The notes below the pieces were generated by a model. The model saw only the letters and a list, made by a program, of their open reading frames with translations, was not told the origin of the DNA and ran no database searches. DNA of 64,000 bases from positions 186,001 to 250,000 of the forward strand of contig NZ_WTYZ01000001.1 of the NCBI RefSeq assembly GCF_009827455.1. The letters run 5' to 3'. Made by a program: the position numbers and the translations under genes. The DNA is from Pontixanthobacter aestiaquae (GTDB lineage: Bacteria > Pseudomonadota > Alphaproteobacteria > Sphingomonadales > Sphingomonadaceae). This document shows positions 8,791 through 17,939 of this stretch, in pieces; position 1 is the stretch's first letter, and every line of letters starts with the position of its first letter.

Positions 8791-9840
8791 ATGATTTATC
8801 GCATCCTATCCGCGGCCCTGCTCCTGTTCGGTTTCGCTGTCCCGACCTATGCGTCGACACCAAAAGACAATGCGCTCGAGCACCGGACAGTTTCCGTTTC
8901 AACGACCGATGGCCTCGCTCTGTCAGCCTATATCAGCAGGCCGAAAAATTCGCGGGGGCCATTACCTGCATTGTTCCTGACCCAGTGGGTATCCTGCGGC
9001 TCTATCGCCCCGCGCGAGGATCGTGTGAGTTTGGAGGAGAAGCTGGCGCTCGCCGCCGGCTACGCCCTTATCCGCGTTGATCGAGCCGGAGAGGGATCGA
9101 GCGAGGGCCCGGGCTGCGATGCACTCGATTACAATACCGAGGTGCGTCACTACCGCGAAGCATTGGACCAATTGTCGATAGACCATTGGGTCGATCCACA
9201 CCGAATTGTCATTTACGGCAGCAGCTTGGGCTCCACGACTGCGCCGCTTGTCGCCGACGGAATGAACGTGGCCGGAGTTGTCGTCCAAGGCGGCGGGGCG
9301 CTGACTTATCTCGAACGGATGCTGCATTTCGACCGCCAGCAACTCGAACGGCAAGCCGATTTCCACCCACAAACCATTCACGCAGAGATGCTGCGCCGGA
9401 TGGAATTTCAGCGTTATTATCTGCTCGACAAGATGACCCCGGAAGCGATTGAAGATGCCCACCCCCATTTGGCAGGGGTCTGGGACTCGCTGCTGGGAAC
9501 CGATACCAAACCGCATTATGGCCGCCCCCACTCATGGCACTGGCAGGCAGCTGAGAAAGACTGGCTATCGGCTTGGACGCGGATCAATGCGCCCGTGATG
9601 GTGGTGTATGGACAATATGATCAGTTCGAACCCCGCCAAAGCCATCGCATCATCGTCGATACACTCAACCGGCTGCGCCCCGGCACTGCGACATGGCTCG
9701 AAATTCCGCGTGCTGGTCACGGGCTGCGTATCTACCCGGACCCGGTTTCTGCTTATGCATGGACAGGCGGGAAAAACCGCCCCGAATTGTTTGTCGACCC
9801 CGTCAGCAAATGGCTACGTTCCGTCGTCCAAGCAGAGTAA
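8791..9840 (+). CDS. Secreted alpha/beta hydrolase
   Basis: This 349-residue protein has a cleavable signal peptide (about residues 1-21, ending VPTYAS) and an alpha/beta-hydrolase fold. The nucleophile elbow is GSSLGS at about 145-150, the acid is probably in VVYGQYDQFEP, and the histidine in RAGHGLR near 313. The substrate cannot be told; a C-C or ester bond hydrolase or peptidase acting in the periplasm is possible. It follows the LytTR gene on the same strand and converges with maeB two bases after its stop. Confidence 0.8.
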   Translation: MIYRILSAALLLFGFAVPTYASTPKDNALEHRTVSVSTTDGLALSAYISRPKNSRGPLPALFLTQWVSCGSIAPREDRVSLEEKLALAAGYALIRVDRAGEGSSEGPGCDALDYNTEVRHYREALDQLSIDHWVDPHRIVIYGSSLGSTTAPLVADGMNVAGVVVQGGGALTYLERMLHFDRQQLERQADFHPQTIHAEMLRRMEFQRYYLLDKMTPEAIEDAHPHLAGVWDSLLGTDTKPHYGRPHSWHWQAAEKDWLSAWTRINAPVMVVYGQYDQFEPRQSHRIIVDTLNRLRPGTATWLEIPRAGHGLRIYPDPVSAYAWTGGKNRPELFVDPVSKWLRSVVQAE

Positions 9841-9842
9841 AC

Positions 9843-12104
9843 TCACCCGACAACCCCCGCCGCCGCCAGAACGGCCAGGGTCAACACATCGGGGGCAATC
9901 GCGGTCATCGGGACGATCTGCACCGGCTTTTCCATGCCGATCAGCATTGGGCCAATCGTGTCATCGCCCCCAAGCTCGCGCAGGATTTTCGCAGACAGGT
10001 TCGCCGATTGCAGGCCTGGCATGACCAGCACATTGGCCGGACCGGACAGGCGGTTGAAGGGGTAAAGCTCCATCACTTTCGGGTTCAGCGCAGCATCGGG
10101 GGCCATTTCGCCTTCATATTCGAAGCCTGGATCTTCCTTATCGAGAATGGCCACCGCTCCGCGAATATTGTCGAGCCATTTACCGCTGGGGTTGCCGAAG
10201 GTCGAATAGGACAGAAACGCAACGCGCGGTTCGTGGCCCATACGGCGCGCAACAGCGGCGGTTTCGCGGGCGATATGCGCCAGCTCCTCCGCGCTCGGAC
10301 GTTCGTTGATCGTAGTGTCGGCAAGGAATGTGGTGTGGTTTTTGCCGATCATCATATGGATGCCGAACGGCAGCGCGTCTGCTTTGGAATCGAGCACCAG
10401 ATTCACTTCGCGCGCAGTCTGCGCAAATGTTCGCGTGACACCGGATATCATCGCATCGCCATGGCCAAGCGCGACCAGCAGCGCGGCAAAAACATTCCGT
10501 TCCTGATTGACCATCCGACCGACGTCGCGCTGGGTATATCCTTTCCGCTGGAGCCGTTTATAGAGATAGTCGACCATCGCGGGGACATGCTCGCTGTCTT
10601 TCGAGTTCTGGATTTCGAAATCGCGATGATCCTCCACCCCCAGCATATGCATTTTGTCGGCGATGGCCTTTGTCCGGCCAACCAGTACCGGTGTGCCATA
10701 ACCAAAATCACGGAACTGAATCGCGGCGCGCAGCACAACTTCTTCCTCTGCTTCGGCAAAGACAACGCGTTTGGGATTGGCTTTGGCGATCTCATAGGTG
10801 TTGGTCAGAACCGATGTGGTCGGATTGAGCCGCGCTTTGAGCGATAGACGATAGGCCTCGAAATCCTCGATCGGTGCGAGCGCCACACCCGAATCCATCG
10901 CAGCTTTCGCCACGGCGGACGAAACAACTTCCATCAGGCGCGGGTCGAATGGAGCGGGGATGATATAATCGGTGCCGAATTTGTGGTTCTTGCCGTAAGC
11001 CGCCGCGACTTCTTCGGGCACTTGCCGCCGTGCGAGTTCCGCGATCGAATGCGCTGCCGCAACCTTCATCTCTTCATTGATTGCGGTGGCTTGCACATCC
11101 AGCGCCCCGCGGAAAATAAACGGGAAACCAAGGACATTGTTCACCTGGTTCGGGAAGTCCGAGCGGCCCGTCGCGATAATCGCATCGGGGCGGACGGCCT
11201 TGGCATCATCCGGGGTGATTTCAGGGTCGGGATTGGCCATGGCGAAAATGATCGGCCTGTCCGCCATCTTCTTGACCCATTCCGGCTTGAGCGCGCCTGC
11301 TGCCGACAGGCCAAGGAAGATGTCCGCGCCATCGAGCGCTTCTTCCAGCGTGCGTGCCTCGGTCTCGACCGCATGTGCGCTTTTCCACTGGTCAACATTT
11401 TCACGGCCCGGATAGATGGGGCCGCTACGGTCGCAAACGGTCACATTGTCATGCGGGACACCGATGCTCTTGATCAGCGCCGTACAGGCCAGCGCAGACG
11501 CGCCCGCACCATTGACCACCATCTTCACATTTTTGAAATCTCGTCCGGTCAAATGACACGCATTGATCAGACCCGCCGCCGCGATAATTGCCGTGCCATG
11601 CTGGTCATCATGCATGATCGGAATATTCATCCGCTCGCGCAGAGCCTGCTCGATGATGAAGCATTCGGGCGCGGCGATGTCTTCCAGATTGATCCCGCCA
11701 AAGCTCGGTTCCATCAGCGCAACCGCTTCGATAAACTTGTCCGGGTCTTCGGTATCCAGCTCGATATCGATCGAATCGACATCGGCGAAGCGTTTGAACA
11801 AAACCGCTTTGCCCTCCATCACAGGCTTGGATGCCAATGCGCCCAAATTGCCCATGCCAAGGATAGCGGTACCGTTCGAAATCACCGCGACCAGATTGCT
11901 GCGTGCTGTGTATTTCGCGGCGTTGGCGGGATCGTCGGCAATGGCTTGGACGGGAACCGCGACACCGGGCGAGTAGGCCAATGCCAGATCGCGCTGCGTT
12001 GCCATAGGCTTGGACGCGACAATCTCGATTTTGCCGGGCCGGATTGTCTCGTGGTAAAACAATGCTTCGCGTTTGGTGAACCCTGCATTTTTGTCGTCGG
12101 CCAC
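9843..12104 (-). CDS. maeB: NADP-dependent malic enzyme (fused to phosphotransacetylase-like domain)
   Basis: The protein decarboxylates malate to pyruvate while reducing NADP, linking the TCA cycle to NADPH supply. Its N-terminal 430 or so residues are malic enzyme (KPVMEGKAVLFKRFADVD, MHDDQHGTAI, the NAD-fold VVNGAGASALACTALI), and the C-terminal 320 or so are a phosphotransacetylase-type domain, the usual proteobacterial MaeB fusion. I place the start at GTG 12104 (GTGGCCGACGAC), which has GAGGG nine bases upstream and gives 753 residues. A longer in-frame reading to 12242 would run into the divergent mutS and lacks homology. Confidence 0.95.
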   Translation of the reverse strand: MADDKNAGFTKREALFYHETIRPGKIEIVASKPMATQRDLALAYSPGVAVPVQAIADDPANAAKYTARSNLVAVISNGTAILGMGNLGALASKPVMEGKAVLFKRFADVDSIDIELDTEDPDKFIEAVALMEPSFGGINLEDIAAPECFIIEQALRERMNIPIMHDDQHGTAIIAAAGLINACHLTGRDFKNVKMVVNGAGASALACTALIKSIGVPHDNVTVCDRSGPIYPGRENVDQWKSAHAVETEARTLEEALDGADIFLGLSAAGALKPEWVKKMADRPIIFAMANPDPEITPDDAKAVRPDAIIATGRSDFPNQVNNVLGFPFIFRGALDVQATAINEEMKVAAAHSIAELARRQVPEEVAAAYGKNHKFGTDYIIPAPFDPRLMEVVSSAVAKAAMDSGVALAPIEDFEAYRLSLKARLNPTTSVLTNTYEIAKANPKRVVFAEAEEEVVLRAAIQFRDFGYGTPVLVGRTKAIADKMHMLGVEDHRDFEIQNSKDSEHVPAMVDYLYKRLQRKGYTQRDVGRMVNQERNVFAALLVALGHGDAMISGVTRTFAQTAREVNLVLDSKADALPFGIHMMIGKNHTTFLADTTINERPSAEELAHIARETAAVARRMGHEPRVAFLSYSTFGNPSGKWLDNIRGAVAILDKEDPGFEYEGEMAPDAALNPKVMELYPFNRLSGPANVLVMPGLQSANLSAKILRELGGDDTIGPMLIGMEKPVQIVPMTAIAPDVLTLAVLAAAGVVG

Positions 12105-12225
12105 GTAGCTAATCCCTCTGTTTCGAACTCTTGGTGGCCATTTAAACCAGCTTTGCCCAATGCGATAGGGGAAAGGCATCACGCCGCCCTTCCCGAATCG
12201 GATCAGCCCCGAGTAACCCCCGTGC

Positions 12226-14853
12226 ATGGCGGGCAAGTCCACACCGATGATGGAGCAGTATCATGCTCTCAAACAGCAGGCCGAAGGGTGCCTGTTGTTC
12301 TACCGGATGGGCGATTTTTTCGAGCTGTTCTTCGAAGATGCCAAGATCGCCTCGGGCATTCTCGATATTGCGCTGACCGCGCGCGGGAAAGACAGCGGAG
12401 ACCCCGTGCCGATGTGCGGCGTGCCGGTACATTCGGCAGAAGGCTATCTGGCGCGGCTGATCAAGGCCGGCTGCCGCGTCGCAATTGCCGAACAGGTCGA
12501 AACGCCCGAAGAAGCCAAAATCCGCGCCAAGAAGGAAGGCACGCCGGCCTCCAAAGCACTGGTGAAGCGCGACATCGTGCGCTTCGTGACCGCCGGTACG
12601 CTTACAGAGGAGGCTTTGCTTGAACCGCGCCGAGCCAATATGCTGGCCGCGATCTGCGATGTGCGCGGCTCTATCGGGATTGCAAGCTGCGATATTTCAA
12701 CCGGACAGATGATCTTGCAGCGCTGCGACCCATTGGATGTTGGCGCGTCGCTGGCGCAAATCGGGGCCAGCGAAATCGTCGCGCCTGACGGTTTCGAGCA
12801 TGCAGTCGATGATGTGATAGAGCGCCCACGCGGTGATTTCGGCAGCGATGATGGAGAGCGGCAGCTCACGCATATCCACGAGGTCAAAACCCTTGATGCG
12901 TTCGGTGACTTCACGCGCGAGATGCTGGCGGCAGCGGGCGGGCTGATCACCTATCTCGACCATGTCGGGCGCGGGAATCTGCCGCTGCTGCTTCCTCCTC
13001 AGCTCCGCGCAAGCGACGCGCAGATGGCGATGGATGAAGCAACCCGGGCAAGTCTGGAAATTCTCACCTCCCAGCAGGGAGGGCGCGCCGGTAGTCTGGT
13101 CGCCGCCGTCGACCGCTGTGTGACCGGAGCGGGAGCCCGGCAATTGGCCGATGATCTGGCCGCCCCTCTTTGCGATCTAGATGCCATTTCGCAGCGGCTT
13201 GCTCTCGTTCATTATCTGCATCAGGACCCGCTCCTAAGGGCCGATTTGCGCGAAGTTCTGCGCGCTCTGCCGGACATCGGGCGAGCCTTGGGCCGGGTGG
13301 TGGCTGGCAGAGGCAGCCCGCGCGACCTCGGGCAAATTCGTGACGGCCTGGCAGAAGCGCGGCGGATTCGCGACTTCTTGAGCCAGAAGAGTGACCGCCC
13401 GCCCCTGCTCGAAAAGCTGCTGCCAATTATGGGCGGGCACGGGGCTTTGGTGGATTTGATGCAGCGCGCGCTGGTCGCAGCGCCACCGACCGAGCGGCAA
13501 AATGGCGGCTTTATCGCGGAAGGCTATGACGCCGCGCTGGATGAGCTGCGGCAGGTGTCGGGCAATGCGCGGCGCGCCATTGCCGCGCTCGAAGCGCGCT
13601 ACCGCGAAGACACCGGCATCGCCTCGCTCAAGATCAAACATAATGGCGTGCTCGGATATTTCATCGAGGTCCCGCCCAAACATGCCGATGCATTGATGGC
13701 ACCCGATAGCGGCTTCACGCACCGCCAGACGATGGCCAATGCCGTGCGTTTCAACTCGCTATCGCTGCATGAGGAGGCCGGGCGCATCGCAGAGGCAGGT
13801 GGCCACGCCTTGGCCGCAGAAGAAGCCCATTTCGAAGACTTGACCGCGCAAATGGTGCGAGCCCGCCAAGCCATTGCCGCAACCGCATCAGCGCTTGCAA
13901 GACTGGATGTTTCCGCAGGACAAGCAGAGCGCGCCGCCGAAGGCGATTGGTGCAAACCGAATATTCGAGACGACACTTGTCTGGATATACATGCCGGGCG
14001 GCATCCGGTGGTTGAGGCAGCCCTGGCGGCAAGTGGTGATCGCTTTGTCGCCAATGATTGCGCGCTCGATATCGACGATCGGCTGTGGCTCATTGGCGGC
14101 CCGAACATGGGCGGTAAATCGACATTTCTGCGGCAGAATGCGCTGATCGTGTTGCTCGCTCAGGCAGGCGGTTATGTTCCTGCAACCAGCGCAACAATTG
14201 GTCTGGTGGACCGGCTTTTCAGCCGCGTCGGCGCATCGGACAATCTTGCACGCGGGCGCTCCACATTCATGGTCGAGATGGTCGAAACCGCGGCCATCCT
14301 CTCACAAGCGACCGAGCGCAGCTTTGTGATTTTGGACGAAGTCGGGCGCGGCACGTCGACCTATGACGGGCTGGCGCTCGCTTGGGCTGTGGTCGAGGCG
14401 GTTCACGAAACCAATCGTTGTCGCTGCCTGTTCGCCACGCATTATCACGAACTGGCGCGCCTCGCAGACAGCTGCGACGCGCTCTCGCTCCACCATGTTC
14501 GGGCGCGCGAATGGAAAGGTGACCTAGTGCTGCTGCACGAGCTGGCGGAAGGGCCCGCAGATCGTAGCTACGGCCTTGCAGTGGCGCGCCTGGCAGGCAT
14601 TCCCAAGCCGGTCGTTTCGCGGGCCAAATCGGTTCTCGACAAGCTGGAGAAAGGCCGTGCGGAGACTGGCGGCCTGGCTGCCGGCCTGGGCGATCTACCG
14701 CTCTTCGCAGCCGCCGCCGAGCCAGCAGAAGAGAGCGCGGATGCCAAGCTCCGCGAGAAGCTCACCGAACTTGATCTTGATTCTCTATCACCCAGAGACG
14801 CGCTTGATTTGCTGTACGAGTTGAAGCAAGCAGCACGGTCTACCGAAATTTAA
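12226..14853 (+). CDS. mutS: DNA mismatch repair protein MutS
   Basis: MutS recognises mismatches and small loops and starts repair with MutL. The 875-residue protein begins with the mismatch-binding domain, including the FYRMGDFFELF segment with the stacking Phe and Glu (about 25-36). It ends with the ABC-type ATPase: Walker A GPNMGGKST near 625, then ARGRSTFMVEM, Walker B VILDEVGRGTSTYDG and FATHYHEL, plus the dimer helix. Length and order are normal. It is divergent from maeB with about 120 bases between the starts. Confidence 0.98.
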   Translation: MAGKSTPMMEQYHALKQQAEGCLLFYRMGDFFELFFEDAKIASGILDIALTARGKDSGDPVPMCGVPVHSAEGYLARLIKAGCRVAIAEQVETPEEAKIRAKKEGTPASKALVKRDIVRFVTAGTLTEEALLEPRRANMLAAICDVRGSIGIASCDISTGQMILQRCDPLDVGASLAQIGASEIVAPDGFEHAVDDVIERPRGDFGSDDGERQLTHIHEVKTLDAFGDFTREMLAAAGGLITYLDHVGRGNLPLLLPPQLRASDAQMAMDEATRASLEILTSQQGGRAGSLVAAVDRCVTGAGARQLADDLAAPLCDLDAISQRLALVHYLHQDPLLRADLREVLRALPDIGRALGRVVAGRGSPRDLGQIRDGLAEARRIRDFLSQKSDRPPLLEKLLPIMGGHGALVDLMQRALVAAPPTERQNGGFIAEGYDAALDELRQVSGNARRAIAALEARYREDTGIASLKIKHNGVLGYFIEVPPKHADALMAPDSGFTHRQTMANAVRFNSLSLHEEAGRIAEAGGHALAAEEAHFEDLTAQMVRARQAIAATASALARLDVSAGQAERAAEGDWCKPNIRDDTCLDIHAGRHPVVEAALAASGDRFVANDCALDIDDRLWLIGGPNMGGKSTFLRQNALIVLLAQAGGYVPATSATIGLVDRLFSRVGASDNLARGRSTFMVEMVETAAILSQATERSFVILDEVGRGTSTYDGLALAWAVVEAVHETNRCRCLFATHYHELARLADSCDALSLHHVRAREWKGDLVLLHELAEGPADRSYGLAVARLAGIPKPVVSRAKSVLDKLEKGRAETGGLAAGLGDLPLFAAAAEPAEESADAKLREKLTELDLDSLSPRDALDLLYELKQAARSTEI

Positions 14854-14877
14854 GGATTCTGGGGCAAATATCGCCGC

Positions 14878-15360
14878 ATGGGTTCCTTTATCTCTCGCAA
14901 CAGCCTCGCATCGCTGTTTTTCCTCGGGCTGATCATGTTCGGGATATCCCAGCTTGTCGGTTCGGAAGGCGAAGACGGCTTGCTGATGAGGATAACGAAG
15001 GATTTCACGGGCGAAGCAGAAAAAACGCCGGCAAAAGCCAATCCGGCACCCGTTGCGGCTCCAGTACAAACAGCACCGGATGTCGCCGAACCAGACGCGG
15101 GATTTTTTGAAGACAGCGACCTCATCGACAGGGCAGAGGGCTTCAATCCTGCGCCCACTCTTGATCCCGGTTCCGGCAACAATGCCACCGACGAATCCAT
15201 ACTCTTGCCTCCGGAAGCACTACCTCAACCGGTCGGACCTGCGCCAAGACGGCTGTCCAATGCTCCCCTCACCGCTGGACCATCCGGCCCGCCAACCGCA
15301 GGCATGGTTGTCGGCGACGGTATAAATATCGTACCAGGTGGGGATGACGAAGAAGAGTGA
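14878..15360 (+). CDS. Single-pass membrane-anchored protein of unknown function
   Basis: I do not recognise this 160-residue protein. It has one N-terminal membrane segment (about residues 8-27) followed by an acidic, Pro/Ala-rich, probably disordered tail ending in GGDDEEE. It starts 24 bases after mutS with GGGGCAAAT upstream, and its 3' end overlaps the start of the DUF202 gene, so it is probably part of a short operon. No catalytic motif is visible. Confidence 0.65.
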   Translation: MGSFISRNSLASLFFLGLIMFGISQLVGSEGEDGLLMRITKDFTGEAEKTPAKANPAPVAAPVQTAPDVAEPDAGFFEDSDLIDRAEGFNPAPTLDPGSGNNATDESILLPPEALPQPVGPAPRRLSNAPLTAGPSGPPTAGMVVGDGINIVPGGDDEEE

Positions 15361-15754
15361 TTCTAACGATTTAGCCGAACAGCGCACCGATTGGGCCGAA
15401 GACCGGACCGATCTCGCTGAAGATCGCACCATCCAAGCGACCGAGCGAACCTACGCGGGGTGGTTGCGTACGGCATTCGCCGCCATCGGTATTGGCCTCG
15501 GCTTCCGCGCGGTGTTTGGAGAATTCGAGCCGCCATGGCTGGCCCAGGCAATCGCAACCGTTTTTATCATTCTGGGCGGGATTATCTCCTGGCAAGCCCA
15601 GAAAAACGCCTGCAAATCGCTGTCGAGAATGGACCCGCACGAAGTCGATGTGCCCAAACCGCTGCAAATGCGGTGGCTGAGCTATATCATCAGTGCGGCT
15701 GCGTTCATTTTGGCGATCGCGCTATGGCTTCTTCACCAGCCGGAAGCGCTTTAG
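15344..15754 (+). CDS. DUF202 (YidH-type) inner-membrane protein
   Basis: This protein of about 136 residues has the DUF202 signature: ERTYAGWLRTAFAAIGIGLG followed by two more hydrophobic helices, three in all. Members such as E. coli YidH are inner-membrane proteins of unknown role. The N-terminal 35 residues hold a repeated charged pattern (three EDRT/EQRT/AEDRT units) that looks like a short internal duplication. The start overlaps the 3' end of the preceding gene; GTG at 15338 is an alternative to ATG 15344. Confidence 0.8.
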   Translation: MTKKSDSNDLAEQRTDWAEDRTDLAEDRTIQATERTYAGWLRTAFAAIGIGLGFRAVFGEFEPPWLAQAIATVFIILGGIISWQAQKNACKSLSRMDPHEVDVPKPLQMRWLSYIISAAAFILAIALWLLHQPEAL

Positions 15755-15760
15755 CGCGTA

Positions 15761-16105
15761 TCAGCTGCCGTCGCCGCGCAGACCATCGGGTTTGACGCTC
15801 TTGCCGTATTTGTCGACATTGTCATCGTGATTGGGTTCACCGGCATAGGCATCCATATCAATCCGGCCCGAGCTTTCCATGTCGCGCATGTGATCGACCG
15901 TATCCTGCGCCGAACTGCCTAAAGGCTCGCCATCGCGATTGACCTTCGCGCTTTCGGTCGGACTTGATGTCTCGCCCGTAATTGCACGTGCTTGCTCGGC
16001 GACTTCCTGGGCTTGCGAGCGGTGGTCATCCTGCTCGTCATTATGCGTTTCGGGCGCAAGATCGGCCTGGCGCTGTTCTTGGCTGAGCGGTTTTGGATCG
16101 GTCAT
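15761..16105 (-). CDS. Hydrophilic protein of unknown function
   Basis: This 114-residue protein is rich in Asp, Glu, Gln and Ser, has no hydrophobic segment, and is probably disordered. The start ATG has an AAGGAG about seven bases upstream (reverse strand of 16112-16117), which supports expression. It lies convergent to the DUF202 gene and downstream of the 3-hydroxyacyl-CoA dehydrogenase. Such proteins are sometimes stress- or desiccation-related, but nothing here proves that. Confidence 0.65.
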   Translation of the reverse strand: MTDPKPLSQEQRQADLAPETHNDEQDDHRSQAQEVAEQARAITGETSSPTESAKVNRDGEPLGSSAQDTVDHMRDMESSGRIDMDAYAGEPNHDDNVDKYGKSVKPDGLRGDGS

Positions 16106-16157
16106 TTGAAATACTCCTTTGCCTCACCAACGGCCGGGCATGGCAGAGTGTTCCGAA

Positions 16158-17027
16158 CTACCGTGTAGGAACAGGAGTTTCGCCCGAATAATCGTAGAAG
16201 CCGCGCCCTGTTTTGCGGCCCAGCCATCCGGCTTCGACATATTTCACAAGCAAAGGCGCGGGGCGATATTTGCTGTCGCCCGTGGTGTCGTAGAGCACTT
16301 TGATAATCTCGAAGCAGGTATCGAGACCGACGAAATCGGCCAGCTGCAGCGGGCCCATCGGGTGGTTCAGACCAAGGCGGCAGCCTTTGTCGATATCTTC
16401 GATATTGGCTGTGCTTTGCCCCAATACGAAGATCGCTTCATTGATCATCGGAAGCAGAATCCGGTTGACGACAAAGCCGGGCTCATCCTGCGAAAGCACG
16501 ACTTCCTTGCCGAGGCTTTCGGCGAAAGCGATGATCTGGTCGGTCGTGTCCTGAGCCGTGGCCAAGCCGGGAATCACCTCGATCAGGCCCATCACCGGTA
16601 CCGGATTAAAGAAGTGCAGTCCGATAAACCGCGCTGGATCGGGCGCGAAATTGGCCATTCGGGTAATCGGGATCGAGCTGGTATTGCTCGCCATGATCGC
16701 ATCATCGCGCAGGACTTTGCCGGCCGCTTCGAAAATCGCTTTCTTGATATGCTCCTGCTCGGTCGCAGCCTCGATAATCAGATCGGCCTCAACCATCGGC
16801 GCATTCTCGCCAATCGGGGTAATCCGCGAAAGAGCTGCTTCAACATCGGAAATTTCGATTTTGCCGCGCCCGACCAGCTTGCCAAGCGCTGTCTCGATAC
16901 CGTCTTTGGCTTTTTCAGCCACTGCCAGATCGATATCCGATAGCATGACTTGAATGCCATGCTGCGCCACGGTCTGGGCAATGCCCGACCCCATCTGACC
17001 TGCACCGATTACCGCGACTTTCCGCAT
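16158..17027 (-). CDS. 3-hydroxybutyryl-CoA dehydrogenase family protein
   Basis: The 289-residue protein oxidises 3-hydroxyacyl-CoA (or reduces acetoacetyl-CoA) with NAD(P). It has the N-terminal dinucleotide fold [15 protein letters not shown], the catalytic His in [11 protein letters not shown], and the C-terminal HCDH domain ([33 protein letters not shown]). I chose the ATG at 17027 (MRKVAVIG), which has AAGGG eight bases upstream, over in-frame ATGs at 17033 and 17054. It may serve beta-oxidation, butyrate or phenylacetate routes; the neighbours do not decide. Confidence 0.93.
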   Translation of the reverse strand: MRKVAVIGAGQMGSGIAQTVAQHGIQVMLSDIDLAVAEKAKDGIETALGKLVGRGKIEISDVEAALSRITPIGENAPMVEADLIIEAATEQEHIKKAIFEAAGKVLRDDAIMASNTSSIPITRMANFAPDPARFIGLHFFNPVPVMGLIEVIPGLATAQDTTDQIIAFAESLGKEVVLSQDEPGFVVNRILLPMINEAIFVLGQSTANIEDIDKGCRLGLNHPMGPLQLADFVGLDTCFEIIKVLYDTTGDSKYRPAPLLVKYVEAGWLGRKTGRGFYDYSGETPVPTR

Positions 17028-17097
17028 CAACATATCCCTTCGCAACTGCAGCAAAGGCGCCTGTTAACGGCTTGATCCGGCGCTGACTAGCGGTTTG

Positions 17098-17682
17098 CTA
17101 TCTGTTTGCCCCGGGGACCCACTGGACGTCCACTGCGCCATTGTCGTTCAGCACGCGGGCGAGGACGAAAAAGTAGTCCGATAGACGGTTGATATAGGCG
17201 ATGGCTTGGGGATTGACCGGGTCAACATCCGCGAGCGCCGTTACCGAACGCTCCGCGCGGCGGACGACAGACCGGGCAATGTGAGCGCGCGCAGCAGCTT
17301 CTGTCCCGCCAGGCAGAATGAAGCTGGTAAGCGGCTTCAGCTTGGCATTCATGTCGTCGATCGCATTTTCGAGCCAATCGACTTGCGATGCGACTACGCG
17401 CAACACCATCTCGGTCGGCTCGAAATCCTCGCTGCCAAATTCGCCCAGCGGGGTCGCGAGATCGGCGCCGAGATCGAACAGATCGTTTTGAATGCGCGAA
17501 ATCGATCGGTCATGGCCGCTGCCATGGAGCGAACCGGAAGCAAGCCCGATCACGCTGTTCGCCTCGTCCACATCACCAATAGCGGTGATCCGCGCCGAGT
17601 GTTTTTTCGCGCGCGAACCGTCAACCAGACCGGTTGTGCCATCGTCACCGGTGCGGGTGTAAATTTTGTTGAGCTTTACCAT
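17098..17682 (-). CDS. Cob(I)alamin adenosyltransferase, PduO type
   Basis: This enzyme transfers the adenosyl group of ATP to cob(I)alamin to make coenzyme B12. The 194-residue protein has the PduO-type ATP-binding start YTRTGDDGTTGLVDGSR and the later RSVVRRAERSV motif near residues 130-140, both typical. It sits between the hydroxyacyl-CoA dehydrogenase and a small twin-membrane protein gene on the same strand, 17 bases from the latter. No cobalamin riboswitch was seen upstream. Confidence 0.95.
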   Translation of the reverse strand: MVKLNKIYTRTGDDGTTGLVDGSRAKKHSARITAIGDVDEANSVIGLASGSLHGSGHDRSISRIQNDLFDLGADLATPLGEFGSEDFEPTEMVLRVVASQVDWLENAIDDMNAKLKPLTSFILPGGTEAAARAHIARSVVRRAERSVTALADVDPVNPQAIAYINRLSDYFFVLARVLNDNGAVDVQWVPGANR

Positions 17683-17699
17683 GGCTATAAATCCCCGCC

Positions 17700-17930
17700 T
17701 TAATTAGCGAGTGCCAGCAACACGCCGACCACCACAATGGCCAGCGCCTGATATTTGATCCGCGCGAACATCATCTTGTTCTGCATCAACTGCATATCGG
17801 AGGCGTCCTGGCTTTCGCCGGTTTCAAGATCGATCTTGGTGCTTTTCATAAAAGCGACGATCCCGCGGATGAGTGACACAAGCACCAAAACCATCAGAAT
17901 AACGAGAGCGAGTATAAGGATATAGTTCAT
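17700..17930 (-). CDS. HIG1-like twin transmembrane protein
   Basis: This 76-residue protein has two hydrophobic helices (about 3-27 and 60-75) joined by a charged loop with MQNKMMFARIKYQALAI, the pattern of bacterial HIG1-domain twin transmembrane proteins, which are linked to respiratory complex assembly in mitochondria and bacteria. Its role here is unproven. It is followed by the cobalamin adenosyltransferase gene and preceded by gluQ, all on one strand with short gaps. Confidence 0.8.
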   Translation of the reverse strand: MNYILILALVILMVLVLVSLIRGIVAFMKSTKIDLETGESQDASDMQLMQNKMMFARIKYQALAIVVVGVLLALAN

Positions 17931-17939
17931 GGAAAGTAT

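Noticed and set aside
10983..12623. 546-codon open frame antisense to maeB
   Set aside because: It is a mirror of the strongly supported maeB frame in GC-rich codons and shows no protein family features.
17683..17699. Cobalamin riboswitch before the adenosyltransferase gene
   Set aside because: The spacer to the preceding gene is far too short for one.
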